NCBI RefSeq assembly: GCF_001895025.1
Contig: NZ_BCXI01000011.1
Span: forward strand, 124,001-188,000
DNA from: Rhodococcus zopfii NBRC 100606 = JCM 9919
GTDB lineage: Bacteria > Actinomycetota > Actinomycetes > Mycobacteriales > Mycobacteriaceae
Length of the DNA: 64,000 nt
Reading direction: 5' to 3'
The notes under the pieces are model-generated. The model was given only the letters and a program-made list of their open reading frames with translations. It was not told where the DNA came from and did no database searches. Positions 1 to 9,777 of the stretch are shown here, in pieces. The translations under genes and the position numbers were made by a program. How positions within the stretch are numbered: the stretch's first letter is position 1; each line of letters opens with the position of its first letter.

Positions 1-1302
1 CCACAGCACACCCCCGATGCCGAGTAGGACCGCCGCGATCCGGTACTGGGCGGCGGGACGTTCCACCAGCGGGGACACCAGGAAGATGCAGCTCGCCGCG
101 CCGAGCACGGGAAGGATCGTCGGGGCCCGGAAGTGCTGGTGTTCGGCCGGGCGGCGTCGCAGCACCAGCACCGCGACATTGACGATGGCGAACACGATCA
201 GCAGCAGCAATGCGGTCGTCCCGCCCAGCTCCGGGACCTCGCCGACGAAGGTGATCAACCCGAACGCCAGCAACGTCGTGAACACGATCGCGACGTAGGG
301 CGTGCGCCGCGCCGGATGCACCCTCCCGAGAGCCGCGGGCAACACACCTTCGCGGGCCATCCCGTACAGCAGACGGCTGGCCATGAGCATGTTGATCAGC
401 GCCGTGTTCGCCACCGCGAACATGGTGATGAACGCGAAGATCCCCACCGGAAACGCCGGGGCGCCCGCCTCGACCACCTTCAGCAGCGGAGTGTCACCCG
501 AGCCCAGGTCACCGGGTGGCACGAGCGCGATCGCGGTGACGGACACCAGCACGTAGATCAGGCCCGTGATGCCCAGCCCCGCGAGCAGCACCTTGGGGAA
601 GATGCGGCTCGGGTTCTTGCATTCCTCGGCCATGTTCACCGAGTCCTCGAAACCGACCATCGCGAAGAACGCGAGCGCGGTGCCGGCGACGACCGCACCG
701 AACACCGAGCGGTCGCCGGTGTCGATGTCGAGCACCCGGGAGAAGTCGCCCTGCCCGATCCCGAGTGCCCACATCCCGATCATGATGATGATCAGCAACC
801 CGGACAGTTCCACGCAGGTGAGGACGACATTCGTCTTCACGCTCTCGCCGACCCCGCGCAGGTTGACCAGCGCCACCGCCAGCATGAACGTCAGGCCCAC
901 CCCCGTGATGCCGATGCCGTCCCCGAAATCGAGATCGAACGCCTCCACGAGGTTGGCGGAGAACGCCCGCGCCGCCGTCGACGCCGACGTGATGCCCGAC
1001 GACATGACCGTGAAGGTGACCATGTAGGTCAGGACGTGGATCCCGAACGCCTTGTGCGTGTACAACGCGGCGCCCGCGGCCTGCGGATATTTGGTGACCA
1101 GTTCGAGGTAGCTGAACGCCGTGATCACCGCGACAAGGAACGCGAGCAGGAACGGCAGCCACACCGCCCCGCCCACCTCGTTGGCCACCTTGCCGGTCAG
1201 TGCGTAGATGCCGGTCCCGAGGATGTCACCGACGATGAACAGGAGCAGCAGTCCCGGCCCCATCACCCGCTTCAGTTGCGGAGATGAGGCGGTATCCGCC
1301 AC
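1..1302 (-). CDS. APC-family amino acid permease (C-terminus outside window)
   Basis: This is an integral-membrane amino-acid/polyamine transporter of the APC superfamily. The frame is open from a GTG at 1302 to the left edge, giving 434 visible residues of a family usually about 450-500 long, so only the last segments are missing. The first membrane helix carries the glycine-rich unwound motif GDILGTGIYALTG (about residues 19-31) that binds the substrate amino group in this fold. A later helix contains AFFAMVGFEDSVNMAEE, typical of the sixth helix of APC carriers. About eleven hydrophobic segments are visible. It lies 33 bp downstream of a LuxR-type regulator on the same strand and is probably co-transcribed with it. 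The substrate cannot be told from sequence. Confidence 0.88.
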   Translation of the reverse strand, partial: MADTASSPQLKRVMGPGLLLLFIVGDILGTGIYALTGKVANEVGGAVWLPFLLAFLVAVITAFSYLELVTKYPQAAGAALYTHKAFGIHVLTYMVTFTVMSSGITSASTAARAFSANLVEAFDLDFGDGIGITGVGLTFMLAVALVNLRGVGESVKTNVVLTCVELSGLLIIIMIGMWALGIGQGDFSRVLDIDTGDRSVFGAVVAGTALAFFAMVGFEDSVNMAEECKNPSRIFPKVLLAGLGITGLIYVLVSVTAIALVPPGDLGSGDTPLLKVVEAGAPAFPVGIFAFITMFAVANTALINMLMASRLLYGMAREGVLPAALGRVHPARRTPYVAIVFTTLLAFGLITFVGEVPELGGTTALLLLIVFAIVNVAVLVLRRRPAEHQHFRAPTILPVLGAASCIFLVSPLVERPAAQYRIAAVLLGIGGVLW

Positions 1303-1335
1303 GTCGAGTCCTCTCTGCCCCGGAATCGGGACGCC

Positions 1336-2196
1336 TCAGGGCAGCAGCGACAGCCGTCGGGCGACGACCACCGCCTCGTGCCGGGTGTGCACGTCGAGTT
1401 TGCCCATCGCGCTGCGCAGATAGCTCTTCACCGTCTCCGGGGTGACCGACAGACGCTGCGCGATCTCGACGTTGGTGCAACCCAGCGCCACGTGCGAGAG
1501 CACATCGGTCTCGCGTGGGGACAGCACGATCGCGGTGGTCGATGCCGGGGTGCCGTCGCAGGCACCGGCGAGCCGGTCCGACAGGGCCCGCAACTGCTGC
1601 TTCAGACCGGTGTCGGTGACCGTCTGGGCGAGGCTGCGCAATTCCGCATGGACTTCCCGGACCTCCGCCGCCGCCATCGGATCACGGTCGGGGGTGCTCT
1701 GCCGCGCGAGCATCGCCAACCGTCGATCGACCTCGTCGCGCACCGCGATCTCGTCGGAGAGACGCCGCGCGGCCTGCACGAACGCGCCCACCGCGCGATC
1801 ACCGAGCGGCGCACATTCGCGGATCGCCCCGTACAGCACAGCACGCGCTGCCCCGCCGACGATCACCGGCACCGCGAGGATCGAGCGCAGACCCTCACCG
1901 AGCACCGGACGGTCGAAGTGGTGCGTGATCGACGACGAGCGCCCGTAGTCCGCGACCGTGAGCGGCCTGGCGCGGTCGACGACGAGTCCGCCGAGACCGG
2001 CCTTCGGCGGGACGATCACCCCTTCGAGCCCGTTGGTGCGCGTCCCGAAGAACTCGCTCAACTGGAGATGGCTCTCGCGCACCTCGCCGGCGAACACGAC
2101 GGAGACCTGCGCGTCGGCGGCGGTGCGTCGCAGCTCGGCCCGCAGTGCGTCGCCGTCGCGCGGCCGGAGCAGAGACGAGGGACCGGAAACCGGCAC
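1336..2196 (-). CDS. GAF-LuxR family transcriptional regulator
   Basis: This is a DNA-binding regulator of 286 residues. The C-terminal 60 residues form a LuxR/FixJ-type helix-turn-helix, with LSPRETDVLSHVALG near 221-235 and the recognition helix around VTPETVKSYLRSAMGKL. The N-terminal half (about 25-165) looks like a GAF sensory domain, and a helical linker joins the two. No receiver domain with a phospho-acceptor Asp is present, so it is not a classical response regulator. The start is GTG at 2196, with a GGGGTGA ribosome site upstream. It is followed by the amino-acid permease and diverges from the acyl-CoA synthetase, so it may control either. The ligand is unknown. Confidence 0.85.
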   Translation of the reverse strand: MPVSGPSSLLRPRDGDALRAELRRTAADAQVSVVFAGEVRESHLQLSEFFGTRTNGLEGVIVPPKAGLGGLVVDRARPLTVADYGRSSSITHHFDRPVLGEGLRSILAVPVIVGGAARAVLYGAIRECAPLGDRAVGAFVQAARRLSDEIAVRDEVDRRLAMLARQSTPDRDPMAAAEVREVHAELRSLAQTVTDTGLKQQLRALSDRLAGACDGTPASTTAIVLSPRETDVLSHVALGCTNVEIAQRLSVTPETVKSYLRSAMGKLDVHTRHEAVVVARRLSLLP

Positions 2197-2233
2197 GATC
2201 GCTCACCCCTTTCCGGGGGTATCGGGAAACTTC

Positions 2234-2249
2234 TGTGACTCGGATCATA
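2234..2249. promoter_or_regulatory. CRP/GlxR-like binding site in divergent promoter region
   Basis: The sequence TGTGA, six bases, TCATA matches the CRP-family consensus TGTGA-N6-TCACA at nine of ten positions. It lies between the divergent LuxR-type regulator (start 2196) and the acyl-CoA synthetase (start 2334), about 85 bp before the synthetase start codon. CRP/GlxR control of acetyl- and acyl-CoA synthetase genes is known in other mycolata. That it acts here is inference. Confidence 0.5.
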
Positions 2250-2333
2250 AGGGTGGCGGTACGTTCGGATGACAGGCATCCCGTGACGTGTGCCGCGAGA
2301 CCCTGTGAACGCTCGACGAGGAAGGACGGATCG

Positions 2334-3959
2334 ATGGCTGCCGACTTCGCTGCCCGTGTCCGCGAATTGCTGGACCGCTACGACACCGCGGACGGATGCG
2401 CGGCGAACCTGTTGTGCGACGATCACCCCGCGGACGCGATCGCGTTCACCGTCGTCGACGCCGACCTCAGCTCGACCGATCTGACGTACGGCTATCTGCG
2501 CGAGGAGTCGACCCGCTTCGCGGCCGCGCTGAACGATCTCGGTGTCGAACCCGGCGACCACGTCGCGACCCTGATGGGCAAGTCCGCAGATCTGGTCGTC
2601 GCCCTGCTCGGTATCTGGCGTCGCGGCGCCGTGCACGTGCCGCTGTTCACCGCGTTCGCGTCGCCCGCCATCGCGTTCCGGTTGCAGGCCAGCGGCGCGA
2701 AGGTCGTCGTCGCCGACGCCGATCAGCTCGGCAAGCTCGCACCCGGCGAGGACATTCCGGCCGATGCGCCGTGGCAGATCGTCGTCGCGGGTGACTCCGG
2801 AGACGCCGGGATCGGCCTGCACCTCGCGGATCTGCTCGCCGCCCACACCGGCGACGATCCGCGCGGCGCCGCGGTCGCCGTCGGCGGTGCCGGGGGCCTC
2901 GTGCAACTGTTCACCTCCGGTACCACCGGAACCCCCAAGGGCGTACCGGTTCCGGTGCGGGCGCTCGCGTCGTTCCACGCCTACATGGAGTTCGGGCTCG
3001 ACGTGCGGGCCGATGACGTGTTCTGGAACGCCGCGGACCCAGGCTGGGCGTACGGGCTGTACTACGCGCTGCTCGGTCCGATGGCCGCCGGCCGTCGCAG
3101 CCTCCTGCTGCACGCCGGGTTCTCCCCGACCCTGACCTGGCAGGTGATGGAGAAGTTCGGCGTCACCAACTTCGCGGCAGCGCCCACGGTGTACCGCAGC
3201 CTGCGCGCCGACGCCGTCGAAGGGCCGCAGATCCGGCTGCGTCGCGCATCGTCGGCCGGTGAACCGCTGACACCGGACGTGCTGAACTGGTCTGCGCACA
3301 AGTTCGGGGTCGTCGTTCACGACCAGTACGGACAGACCGAACACGGCATGTTTGTCGTCAACGCGTGGGCCGACGGCCTGCTCGAGGACGTCCCGCCGCT
3401 GTCGATGGGCAAGCCGCTGCCCGGCTGGTCGGTGGCGGTGCTGAAGGAGGACAGCGACGAACTCGCCGACGCGAACGAGGTCGGCCGCGTCGCGATCGAC
3501 ACCCAGGCCAGCCCGCTGCTGTGGTTCACCGGCTACGTCAACGCACCGGAGAAGACGGCCGAACGGTTCAGCGAGGACGGTCGCTGGTATCTGACCGGCG
3601 ATGCCGGCCGCGTCGACGAGAACGGCTTCTACTTCTTCTCCTCCCGCGACGACGACGTGATCATCATGGCCGGCTACCGCATCGGGCCGTTCGACGTGGA
3701 GAGCGTGCTCGTGCTGCACGAGCAGGTCGTCGAGGCTGCGGTCGTGGGCATGCCCGACGAGCTGCGCGGCGAGGTGCTCGAGGCGTTCGTCGTGCTCCGT
3801 GAGGAGGTCGAGGGAACCGACGAACTCGAGGCCGAGCTGCAGCAGCTGGTGAAGAAGAAGTTCGCCGCGCACGCCTACCCGCGGAGCGTGCACTTCGTCC
3901 CGCACCTGCCGAAGACGCCCAGCGGCAAGGTCCAGCGGTTCCTGCTGCGTCAGCGCTGA
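2334..3959 (+). CDS. AMP-forming acyl-CoA synthetase (acetyl-/medium-chain type)
   Basis: This is an ANL-superfamily enzyme that activates a carboxylic acid with ATP and joins it to coenzyme A. It has 541 residues from ATG 2334, preceded by a GAGGAAGGA ribosome site. Visible motifs are the P-loop TSGTTGTPKG (about 194-203), the adenine-binding YGQTEHGM (about 332), the hinge region with GRVDENGFYFFSSRDDDVI (about 424-443), and the C-terminal catalytic lysine in PKTPSGKVQR (about 527). The NAADPGWAYG segment resembles acetyl-CoA synthetases and ACSM medium-chain ligases more than long-chain FadD enzymes. The substrate is not determined. A strong hairpin terminator follows, and a CRP-like site lies upstream. 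Confidence 0.9.
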   Translation: MAADFAARVRELLDRYDTADGCAANLLCDDHPADAIAFTVVDADLSSTDLTYGYLREESTRFAAALNDLGVEPGDHVATLMGKSADLVVALLGIWRRGAVHVPLFTAFASPAIAFRLQASGAKVVVADADQLGKLAPGEDIPADAPWQIVVAGDSGDAGIGLHLADLLAAHTGDDPRGAAVAVGGAGGLVQLFTSGTTGTPKGVPVPVRALASFHAYMEFGLDVRADDVFWNAADPGWAYGLYYALLGPMAAGRRSLLLHAGFSPTLTWQVMEKFGVTNFAAAPTVYRSLRADAVEGPQIRLRRASSAGEPLTPDVLNWSAHKFGVVVHDQYGQTEHGMFVVNAWADGLLEDVPPLSMGKPLPGWSVAVLKEDSDELADANEVGRVAIDTQASPLLWFTGYVNAPEKTAERFSEDGRWYLTGDAGRVDENGFYFFSSRDDDVIIMAGYRIGPFDVESVLVLHEQVVEAAVVGMPDELRGEVLEAFVVLREEVEGTDELEAELQQLVKKKFAAHAYPRSVHFVPHLPKTPSGKVQRFLLRQR

Positions 3960-3964
3960 CCCGT

Positions 3965-3999
3965 CCCGCGGGTGATGCCTCGGCGGCATCACCCGCGGG
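3965..3999 (+). terminator. Hairpin terminator after acyl-CoA synthetase
   Basis: A perfect 15-bp inverted repeat (3965-3979 and 3985-3999, arm CCCGCGGGTGATGCC) with a 5-nt loop starts 6 bp after the synthetase stop codon. There is no U-tract, as is common for actinobacterial terminators. It separates the synthetase from the methionine aminopeptidase gene. Confidence 0.75.
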
Positions 4000-4022
4000 C
4001 CAGTGGGCATATCCTGGTCGTC

Positions 4023-4880
4023 ATGTCTGTGCGCACAGCTCTCGTTCCCGGCACGCCCACCCCGGTCCGCTCGGTTCCCAAGCTCATCGAGCGTCCCGAG
4101 TACGTGTGGAAGCCGACTGCCGACGAAGGTAACGAGCCGTGGGTGCAGACCCCGGAGACCATCGAGAAGATGCGCGAGGCGTCCCGGATCGCCGCGCAGG
4201 CGCTCGCTGCGGCCGGTGCGGCTGTCGCCCCCGGTGTGACCACCGACGAACTCGACCGGATCGCCCACGAGTACATGTGCGACCACGGCGCCTACCCGTC
4301 GACCCTCGGTTACCGGGGCTTCTCCAAGTCGTGCTGCACCTCGCTCAACGAGGTCATCTGCCACGGCATCCCCGACTCGACGGTGATCCAGGACGGCGAC
4401 ATCGTCAACATCGACGTCACCGCCTACATCCACGGGGTGCACGGCGACACCAACGCGACCTTCCTGGCCGGCGACGTCTCGGAGGAACACCGCCTGCTCG
4501 TCGAACGCACCCGCGAGGCCACGCGGCGGGCCATCAAGGCCGTCGCGCCCGGCCGAGCCCTGAACGTCATCGGCCGCGTCATCGAGGCCTACGCCAACCG
4601 CTTCGGATACGGCGTCGTCCGCGACTTCACCGGCCACGGCATCGGGGAGACCTTCCACAACGGCCTGGTCATCCTGCACTACGACCAGCCGGCCGTGGAG
4701 ACGGTGATCGAACCCGGCATGGTCTTCACGATCGAACCGATGATCAACCTCGGCACCGTCGACTACGAGATCTGGGACGACGGCTGGACGGTCGTCACGA
4801 AGGACCGCAAGTGGACCGCGCAGTTCGAGCACACCATCGTCGTCACCGACACCGGATGCGAGATCCTCACACTGCCGTGA
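4023..4880 (+). CDS. map: Type I methionine aminopeptidase
   Basis: This enzyme removes the initiator methionine from new proteins. It has 285 residues from ATG 4023. The five di-metal ligands of the pita-bread fold are visible: Asp in NIDVT, Asp in GDTNATF, His in GHGIGETFH, Glu in TIEPM and Glu in QFEHT. The substrate-side His is in CHGIPD. The N-terminus has an extension of about 40 residues with PxxP motifs before the catalytic domain. This matches the type Ic layout of M. tuberculosis MapB (Rv2861c), whose gene also lies near mtr. An upstream in-frame start at 3972 lies inside the preceding terminator hairpin and is less likely. Confidence 0.95.
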   Translation: MSVRTALVPGTPTPVRSVPKLIERPEYVWKPTADEGNEPWVQTPETIEKMREASRIAAQALAAAGAAVAPGVTTDELDRIAHEYMCDHGAYPSTLGYRGFSKSCCTSLNEVICHGIPDSTVIQDGDIVNIDVTAYIHGVHGDTNATFLAGDVSEEHRLLVERTREATRRAIKAVAPGRALNVIGRVIEAYANRFGYGVVRDFTGHGIGETFHNGLVILHYDQPAVETVIEPGMVFTIEPMINLGTVDYEIWDDGWTVVTKDRKWTAQFEHTIVVTDTGCEILTLP

Positions 4881-4907
4881 CGTTGCGATCGCGTACCGTT
4901 CTGCGGC

Positions 4908-5474
4908 ATGGAATCGACTGACGTGAGCACCGCGAGTGGCACCGTCCGGGTACGGATCGACGGACCTGACAGCCGGCACACCGTGCTGCTGCTGCAGGGC
5001 GCGGGGGAGACCGCGGACGTGTTCGACGCGGTGTGCGAGCGCCTGCACAATTCCGACCTGCGGACGGTCGTGCCGGAAAGCATCGACAGCCTCGATACGG
5101 CTGCGGTGTTCGCGCTGCTCGACGGACTGAAACTGCCGTGGGTGCACCTCGCCGGCAGCGGTGCCGGCGCGGAACTCGCGTGGGCCGTTGCGGCGGGCAG
5201 ATTCGGCCGGTTCGCGAGTCTCGTCGTTGCCGACCGGGGGCATCCCGCCGTTCCCGACGTCGACGGCGCCGTCCGCGACGCTTCGGCGGCCGCCGCCGAG
5301 GTCCCCACGACCGTCGTGATCGGCAGTGGCGCACGTCGCGCCGAGGCCGCCGGGTCCATGCGGTACGTCACCGGGGAGTTTCGGGTCGTCGAACTCGACG
5401 GCATCGACAACGTCCCGGCTCAGGCCCCCGCCGAGTTCGCCTCGGCGATCGTGCTGCGCACCGGCAGCTGGTAG
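4908..5474 (+). CDS. Degenerate alpha/beta-hydrolase-like protein
   Basis: This is a 188-residue protein of unknown role, 27 bp downstream of map and probably co-transcribed. Its pattern resembles a shortened alpha/beta hydrolase: VLLLQGAGE near 27-35 corresponds to the oxyanion strand, and LAGSGAGAELAWAVA near 81-95 to the nucleophile elbow. The elbow lacks the usual G-x-S-x-G glycines. At the C-terminus, where the catalytic His normally sits, the sequence is ELDGIDNVPAQAP with no histidine. The cap region is missing. It may therefore be catalytically inactive, and no specific function is assigned. The codon usage looks coding, and the gene ends in a convergent terminator shared with mtr. 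Confidence 0.75.
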   Translation: MESTDVSTASGTVRVRIDGPDSRHTVLLLQGAGETADVFDAVCERLHNSDLRTVVPESIDSLDTAAVFALLDGLKLPWVHLAGSGAGAELAWAVAAGRFGRFASLVVADRGHPAVPDVDGAVRDASAAAAEVPTTVVIGSGARRAEAAGSMRYVTGEFRVVELDGIDNVPAQAPAEFASAIVLRTGSW

Positions 5475-5482
5475 GACGAACG

Positions 5483-5513
5483 TCCGGTGCCGATCCGATC
5501 GGCCGGCACCGGA
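5483..5513. terminator. Bidirectional hairpin between convergent genes
   Basis: A perfect 10-bp inverted repeat (TCCGGTGCCG at 5483-5492, complement at 5504-5513) with an 11-nt loop fills the 45-bp gap between the hydrolase-like gene on plus and mtr on minus. It probably ends both transcripts. Confidence 0.65.
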
Positions 5514-5519
5514 TCGTGT

Positions 5520-6890
5520 CTACAACCCCAGCAGCGCGTTCTCCACGACCTCCGGCAAAGCCGGATGGATCCAGTACTGGCCCGTCGCCATCTCCCGCGC
5601 GGTGAGCCCGAAACTCATCGCCTGAATCAGCGGCTGGATCACCGTCGATGCCTGCGCGCCCATGACGTGCGCGCCGAGCAGAAGTCCCGTCGACCTGTCG
5701 GCGATCAGCTTGCAGATGCCCTCGGTGTCCTCCATCGCCCAGCCGTACGCGACGTCCCCGTAGTTCTGGATCTTCACGGAGACGTCGTAGCCCCGTGCGC
5801 GGGCCTGCTCCTCGGTGAGTCCGACCTCCGCGATCTGCGGATCGGTGAACACCGCCGCGGGCACGAACCGGTGGTCGCTGCGGCGCAACGCCGACGTGTC
5901 GCTTGCCCACGCGTCTTGCAGCAGGTTGTGCTGCACCACCCGCATCTCGTGATTGGCGACGTGCTTGAGCTGATACGGCGACGACACGTCGCCGAGCGCG
6001 AACACACCGCGCGCGGTGGTGCGCTGGAATTCGTCGACCACGATGCGCCCCTCGTCCACCTCCAGGCCGCCGGCGGCCGCGTCGAGCGCGTCCCCGTTCG
6101 GTGTCCGTCCCACCGCGATGAGCAGCGCGTCGCCGGCGACGACGGTGCCGTCGGAGAGTTGCACCTCCACGCCGTCACCGACCGGGTGGAACGCCTTCGC
6201 GGGATTCGACAGGTGCACATCCCATTTCTCCTGCGCGATCCGCGTGAACCGCTCGGAGATGTCCGTGTCGAGGTGACGCAGGAGCCGACTGCTGCGGGCG
6301 AGGATCGACACCCGGACGCCGAGCGCGGAGAACACGTGCGCGAATTCCATCGCAATGAACCCGGACCCGAGGATCACCATCGATTCCGGCAGCTTCGGCA
6401 GCCGCATCACGTCGTCGTTGGTGTGGTACTTGACGCCGCTGTCGAGGACCTCCTGCGGCACGATCGGCCGTGATCCGGCGGCCACGACGATCTGATCGGC
6501 GGTGATCGTCTCGCCGGTACCGGTGTCGAGGGTGCGCTCGCCGACGAACCGCGCGTGTCCGCCGTACACCGTGACGTTCCCGCAGTCCTCACGCCGGTAG
6601 CGTTCACCGCCGGCCGCGATCGGGTCGATCCGGCCGAACACCCGGTCGACGATGTCGTTCCAGCGCACCCCGTCGACACTCGCATCGACGCCGAACTTCG
6701 CGGCGGTGCGGACGGTGTGCGCGACCTCGGCCGCGTACACGTACATCTTCGTCGGGATGCATCCGACGTTGAGGCAGGTGCCGCCGAAGGTGCCCTCCTC
6801 GAGGATGGCCACCTTCTTGCCGTCGTAGCGTTCGTCGATGATCGAATTGCCCGATCCGGTGCCGATGATCGCGAGGTCGTAATGGGTCAC
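5520..6890 (-). CDS. mtr: Mycothione reductase
   Basis: This flavoprotein reduces mycothiol disulfide with NADPH and so maintains the main low-molecular-weight thiol of actinobacteria. It has 456 residues from GTG 6890, the usual length. It shows the FAD-binding GTGSGNSI (about 10-17), the redox disulfide [13 protein letters not shown] (Cys39 and Cys44), the NADPH-binding [11 protein letters not shown], a second FAD motif ALGDVSSP, and the C-terminal catalytic His-Glu pair in [14 protein letters not shown]. The start codon overlaps the stop of the upstream hydrolase as GTGA, so the two are translationally coupled. In M. tuberculosis the homologues Rv2855 (mtr) and Rv2854 are also adjacent. 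Confidence 0.96.
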   Translation of the reverse strand: MTHYDLAIIGTGSGNSIIDERYDGKKVAILEEGTFGGTCLNVGCIPTKMYVYAAEVAHTVRTAAKFGVDASVDGVRWNDIVDRVFGRIDPIAAGGERYRREDCGNVTVYGGHARFVGERTLDTGTGETITADQIVVAAGSRPIVPQEVLDSGVKYHTNDDVMRLPKLPESMVILGSGFIAMEFAHVFSALGVRVSILARSSRLLRHLDTDISERFTRIAQEKWDVHLSNPAKAFHPVGDGVEVQLSDGTVVAGDALLIAVGRTPNGDALDAAAGGLEVDEGRIVVDEFQRTTARGVFALGDVSSPYQLKHVANHEMRVVQHNLLQDAWASDTSALRRSDHRFVPAAVFTDPQIAEVGLTEEQARARGYDVSVKIQNYGDVAYGWAMEDTEGICKLIADRSTGLLLGAHVMGAQASTVIQPLIQAMSFGLTAREMATGQYWIHPALPEVVENALLGL

Positions 6891-7915
6891 GCGGGGTCTC
6901 CTGCGGTTCGTGTCTGCACGCTGCTGTTGCGGGTGCTGCTGCCGTGGTTGTCCAACCCGTCCAGCCACCGGTCCAATTCCCGGAACGCGGAGTCGAGCGG
7001 TCCGGGAGTGGACAGGAACACGTCGTGACGGGCTCCGTCGATCGGCACGATCGTGGTGCGGTCGCCCAGGCAACCCGCCCAGCGCGCGATCTGCCGCACG
7101 TCCAGGACCGCGTCGACGGTGTCGATCGCCGGGTCGTACTCCGGCGCGGACCGGCTCGCCGTGGACCGCAGGATCAGCGACGGCACCCCGATGTCGAGTC
7201 CGCGATGCAACTGCGCATGTCCGCGCCGTACCGCCCGCAACCAGCCGAACGTGAGAGGGAACCCCGCCAGCGGTTTCCAGTCGAGGTCGTAGCTCCAGCC
7301 GCCGGTGCGCAGGCTCACCCCGTATGTGTCGAGCTTCTGGGCGGGGATGACGTTCTTGGGGCGGAGACGCCCGAGAACGTCGATCGCGACGGTGCCGACG
7401 TTGCGCAGGTAGGCCGGTCCCTGCAGATCGAACCAGGGGCTGTTGAGGACCACGCCGCTGATACCGCGGCCTGCGGTACCGCCCGGACGCCTGTTCAGCC
7501 GGTCGAGCCACAACGGCAACACGAGGCCGCCCGTGGAATGCGCGACCAGAAGTACGTCCCCGCCGGTCTCGGCGCGGACGAGACGCAACGCCTCGTCGAG
7601 CTCGGCGTCGTAGTACGCGAGGTCGGTGACGAAGTGCGGGGTGTGGTTCTCGGTGCGCGAACGGCCGCATTTGCGCAGGTCCAGGGCGAAGAACCGGTAT
7701 CCCTGCGACGCAAAATGCTCGGCGAGATGCTGCTGGAAGAAGTAGTCGGTGAACCCGTGCACGTACAGCACCGCGCGGCGCGGAGCCTCGTCGCCGGCGG
7801 GCTGATAGCGGACCAGGGTCGCAGTGATCTCACCTTCCCCGTCCGGGTCGGTGCCGAGGGGCAGAACGAGCTGCTGATAGCCGTCGCCGAGGATATCGGG
7901 CTGCCAAGTAGTCAC
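6887..7915 (-). CDS. Alpha/beta hydrolase, lysophospholipase-like (Rv2854 type)
   Basis: This is a serine hydrolase of 342 residues. [12 protein letters not shown] carries the oxyanion-hole region, [10 protein letters not shown] contains the nucleophile serine in the variant elbow A-H-S-T-G, and GARHDVFLS supplies the catalytic histidine. The [13 protein letters not shown] segment is typical of lysophospholipase/monoglyceride-lipase relatives. The start is uncertain: in-frame GTGs lie at 7915 and 7921. The conserved region begins at once (TTWQPDILG), so a longer N-terminus is unlikely. It overlaps mtr by 4 nt and mirrors the Rv2854-Rv2855 pair of M. tuberculosis. The substrate is unknown. It diverges from mqo across about 240 bp. 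Confidence 0.88.
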   Translation of the reverse strand: MTTWQPDILGDGYQQLVLPLGTDPDGEGEITATLVRYQPAGDEAPRRAVLYVHGFTDYFFQQHLAEHFASQGYRFFALDLRKCGRSRTENHTPHFVTDLAYYDAELDEALRLVRAETGGDVLLVAHSTGGLVLPLWLDRLNRRPGGTAGRGISGVVLNSPWFDLQGPAYLRNVGTVAIDVLGRLRPKNVIPAQKLDTYGVSLRTGGWSYDLDWKPLAGFPLTFGWLRAVRRGHAQLHRGLDIGVPSLILRSTASRSAPEYDPAIDTVDAVLDVRQIARWAGCLGDRTTIVPIDGARHDVFLSTPGPLDSAFRELDRWLDGLDNHGSSTRNSSVQTRTAGDPA

Positions 7916-8156
7916 TATCACACTGTATGGGTGTTCATGCCGGATCGTGGTGGGGGCACAATTAGGGGGAAGGAAACGCCGAGCGACGTGCGGGTAACCT
8001 GTTCGTCGCAGTCGGCGCGGCTGTGGTGGTTCCCAGATCCGGTTCGTGATCCGATCGGAAGTGGAGCGGGACCACGGACGTGCACGGGACACTTACGCGA
8101 CGCGATCCCTCGAGATTCGGCGGCGTGTGCGAACAGACAAGGAAGTCGATCCTCCA

Positions 8157-9686
8157 GTGTCAGAGAACGTGTTAGAGGCGAAGACCGATGTAGTGCTCAT
8201 CGGGGCGGGCATCATGAGCGCGACCCTCGGAGCGCTGCTGCGCCAGTTGCAGCCCGACTGGTCGATCACCGCATTCGAGCGGCTCGACGCCGCTGCCGCT
8301 GAGAGCAGCGACCCCTGGAACAACGCCGGTACCGGCCACTCCGCGCTGTGCGAACTGAACTACACCCCGGCCAAGGCCGACGGCACGGTCGACATCAGCA
8401 AGGCGATCAACGTCAACGAGCAGTTCCAGGTCTCGCGCCAGTTCTGGGCCTACGCCGTCGACAACGGGATCCTGTCCGATCCCAAGGACTTCATCAACCC
8501 GATTCCGCACGTCAGCTTCGTGCACGGTGCCGACGACGTGAAGTACCTGCGCGCCCGCTACGACGCGCTGGCCGGCCACCCGTTGTTCGCGGGCATGGAG
8601 TACTCCGAAAGCCCCGAGCTGTTCTCCGAGCGTCTCCCGCTCATGGCGAAGGGCCGTGACTTCTCCGACCCGGTCGCTGTCAACTGGACCTCTACCGGCA
8701 CCGACGTCGACTTCGGTGCGCTCACCAAGCAGCTCGTCAACAACGTCGCCGCCTCCGGCGGCACGGTGTTCTTCGGTCACGAGGTGACCAACCTGTCGAA
8801 GCAATCCGACGGTAGCTGGATCGTCAAGGTCCGCAACACCCGTACGCGGGAGACCCGCACGGTGCACGCGAAGTTCGTCTTCGTCGGCGCCGGTGGCGGT
8901 GCCCTGCACCTGCTGCAGAAGTCCGGCATCAAGGAAGCCAAGGGCTTCGGTGGCTTCCCGGTCTCGGGTGCGTTCCTGCGCTGCACCAACCCCGATGTCA
9001 TCGCCCAGCACAGCGCCAAGGTGTACGGCAAGGCCGCCGTCGGTGCGCCCCCGATGTCGGTTCCGCACCTGGACACCCGCGTCATCGGCGGTAAGCAGGG
9101 CCTGCTGTTCGGCCCCTACGCCGGATGGTCCCCGAAGTTCCTCAAGCAGGGTGGCGTCATGGACCTGCCCAAGTCGATCAAGCCGAACAACATCATGTCG
9201 ATGCTCGGTGTCGGCGCGACCGAACTCGGCCTCGTCAAGTACCTCGTCGGTGAACTCACCCAGTCGCCGCGCGACCGCATCGCCACCCTCGCCGAGTTCG
9301 CTCCCGAGGCGAAGCTCGAGGACTGGGAGCTGATCGTCGCCGGTCAGCGGGTCCAGGTGATCCGCCGCAAGGGTGCCGGTGGCGTGCTCGAGTTCGGTAC
9401 CGCCGTGGTCAGCGCGGGCGACGGCTCCATCGCCGGTCTGCTCGGTGCATCCCCGGGCGCCTCGACCGCGGTGCCCGCGATGCTCGACGTGCTCGAGCGG
9501 TGCTTCCCGCAGCAGTGGGCCGGCTGGCAAGGCAAACTGCACGAGATGGTGCCGTCGCTCGGCACGAAGCTGTCCGACGATCAGGCGCTGTTCGACAAGG
9601 TGTGGCAGTGGAGCACCAAGTCGCTGCAGCTCGATGTCACCTCCGTGGCGGAGACCACCGCCCCGATCGAACCCGCATCGGTCTGA
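8157..9686 (+). CDS. mqo: Malate:quinone oxidoreductase
   Basis: This membrane-associated FAD enzyme oxidises malate to oxaloacetate and passes electrons to the quinone pool, replacing or complementing malate dehydrogenase. It has 509 residues from GTG 8157, preceded by AAGGAAG. The N-terminal dinucleotide fold is [15 protein letters not shown] (about 13-27). The family motif [17 protein letters not shown] follows at about 57-73. The C-terminal part carries [21 protein letters not shown], with the FAD-contacting SPGAS. A clear hairpin terminator lies 24 bp after the stop. Homologous to Rv2852c, which likewise lies near mtr. Confidence 0.96.
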   Translation: MSENVLEAKTDVVLIGAGIMSATLGALLRQLQPDWSITAFERLDAAAAESSDPWNNAGTGHSALCELNYTPAKADGTVDISKAINVNEQFQVSRQFWAYAVDNGILSDPKDFINPIPHVSFVHGADDVKYLRARYDALAGHPLFAGMEYSESPELFSERLPLMAKGRDFSDPVAVNWTSTGTDVDFGALTKQLVNNVAASGGTVFFGHEVTNLSKQSDGSWIVKVRNTRTRETRTVHAKFVFVGAGGGALHLLQKSGIKEAKGFGGFPVSGAFLRCTNPDVIAQHSAKVYGKAAVGAPPMSVPHLDTRVIGGKQGLLFGPYAGWSPKFLKQGGVMDLPKSIKPNNIMSMLGVGATELGLVKYLVGELTQSPRDRIATLAEFAPEAKLEDWELIVAGQRVQVIRRKGAGGVLEFGTAVVSAGDGSIAGLLGASPGASTAVPAMLDVLERCFPQQWAGWQGKLHEMVPSLGTKLSDDQALFDKVWQWSTKSLQLDVTSVAETTAPIEPASV

Positions 9687-9709
9687 TCCGACTGTCACGA
9701 CCCGACCCC

Positions 9710-9748
9710 GTCACAGGCCGGTCCGCAAGGCGCGGTCCGGCCTGTGAC
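9710..9748 (+). terminator. mqo terminator hairpin
   Basis: A perfect 12-bp inverted repeat (GTCACAGGCCGG at 9710-9721, complement at 9737-9748) has an inner CCGC/GCGG extension. It lies between mqo and cysG and has no U-tract. Confidence 0.75.
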
Positions 9749-9777
9749 ACGTCGTCAACCAGAATTGGGGATTCCCG

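Noticed and set aside
2058-5243. A 1,061-codon minus-strand open frame under the acyl-CoA synthetase and map
   Set aside because: It has an Arg/Asp/His-rich composition typical of a GC-biased antisense frame. Both plus-strand genes are clearly real.
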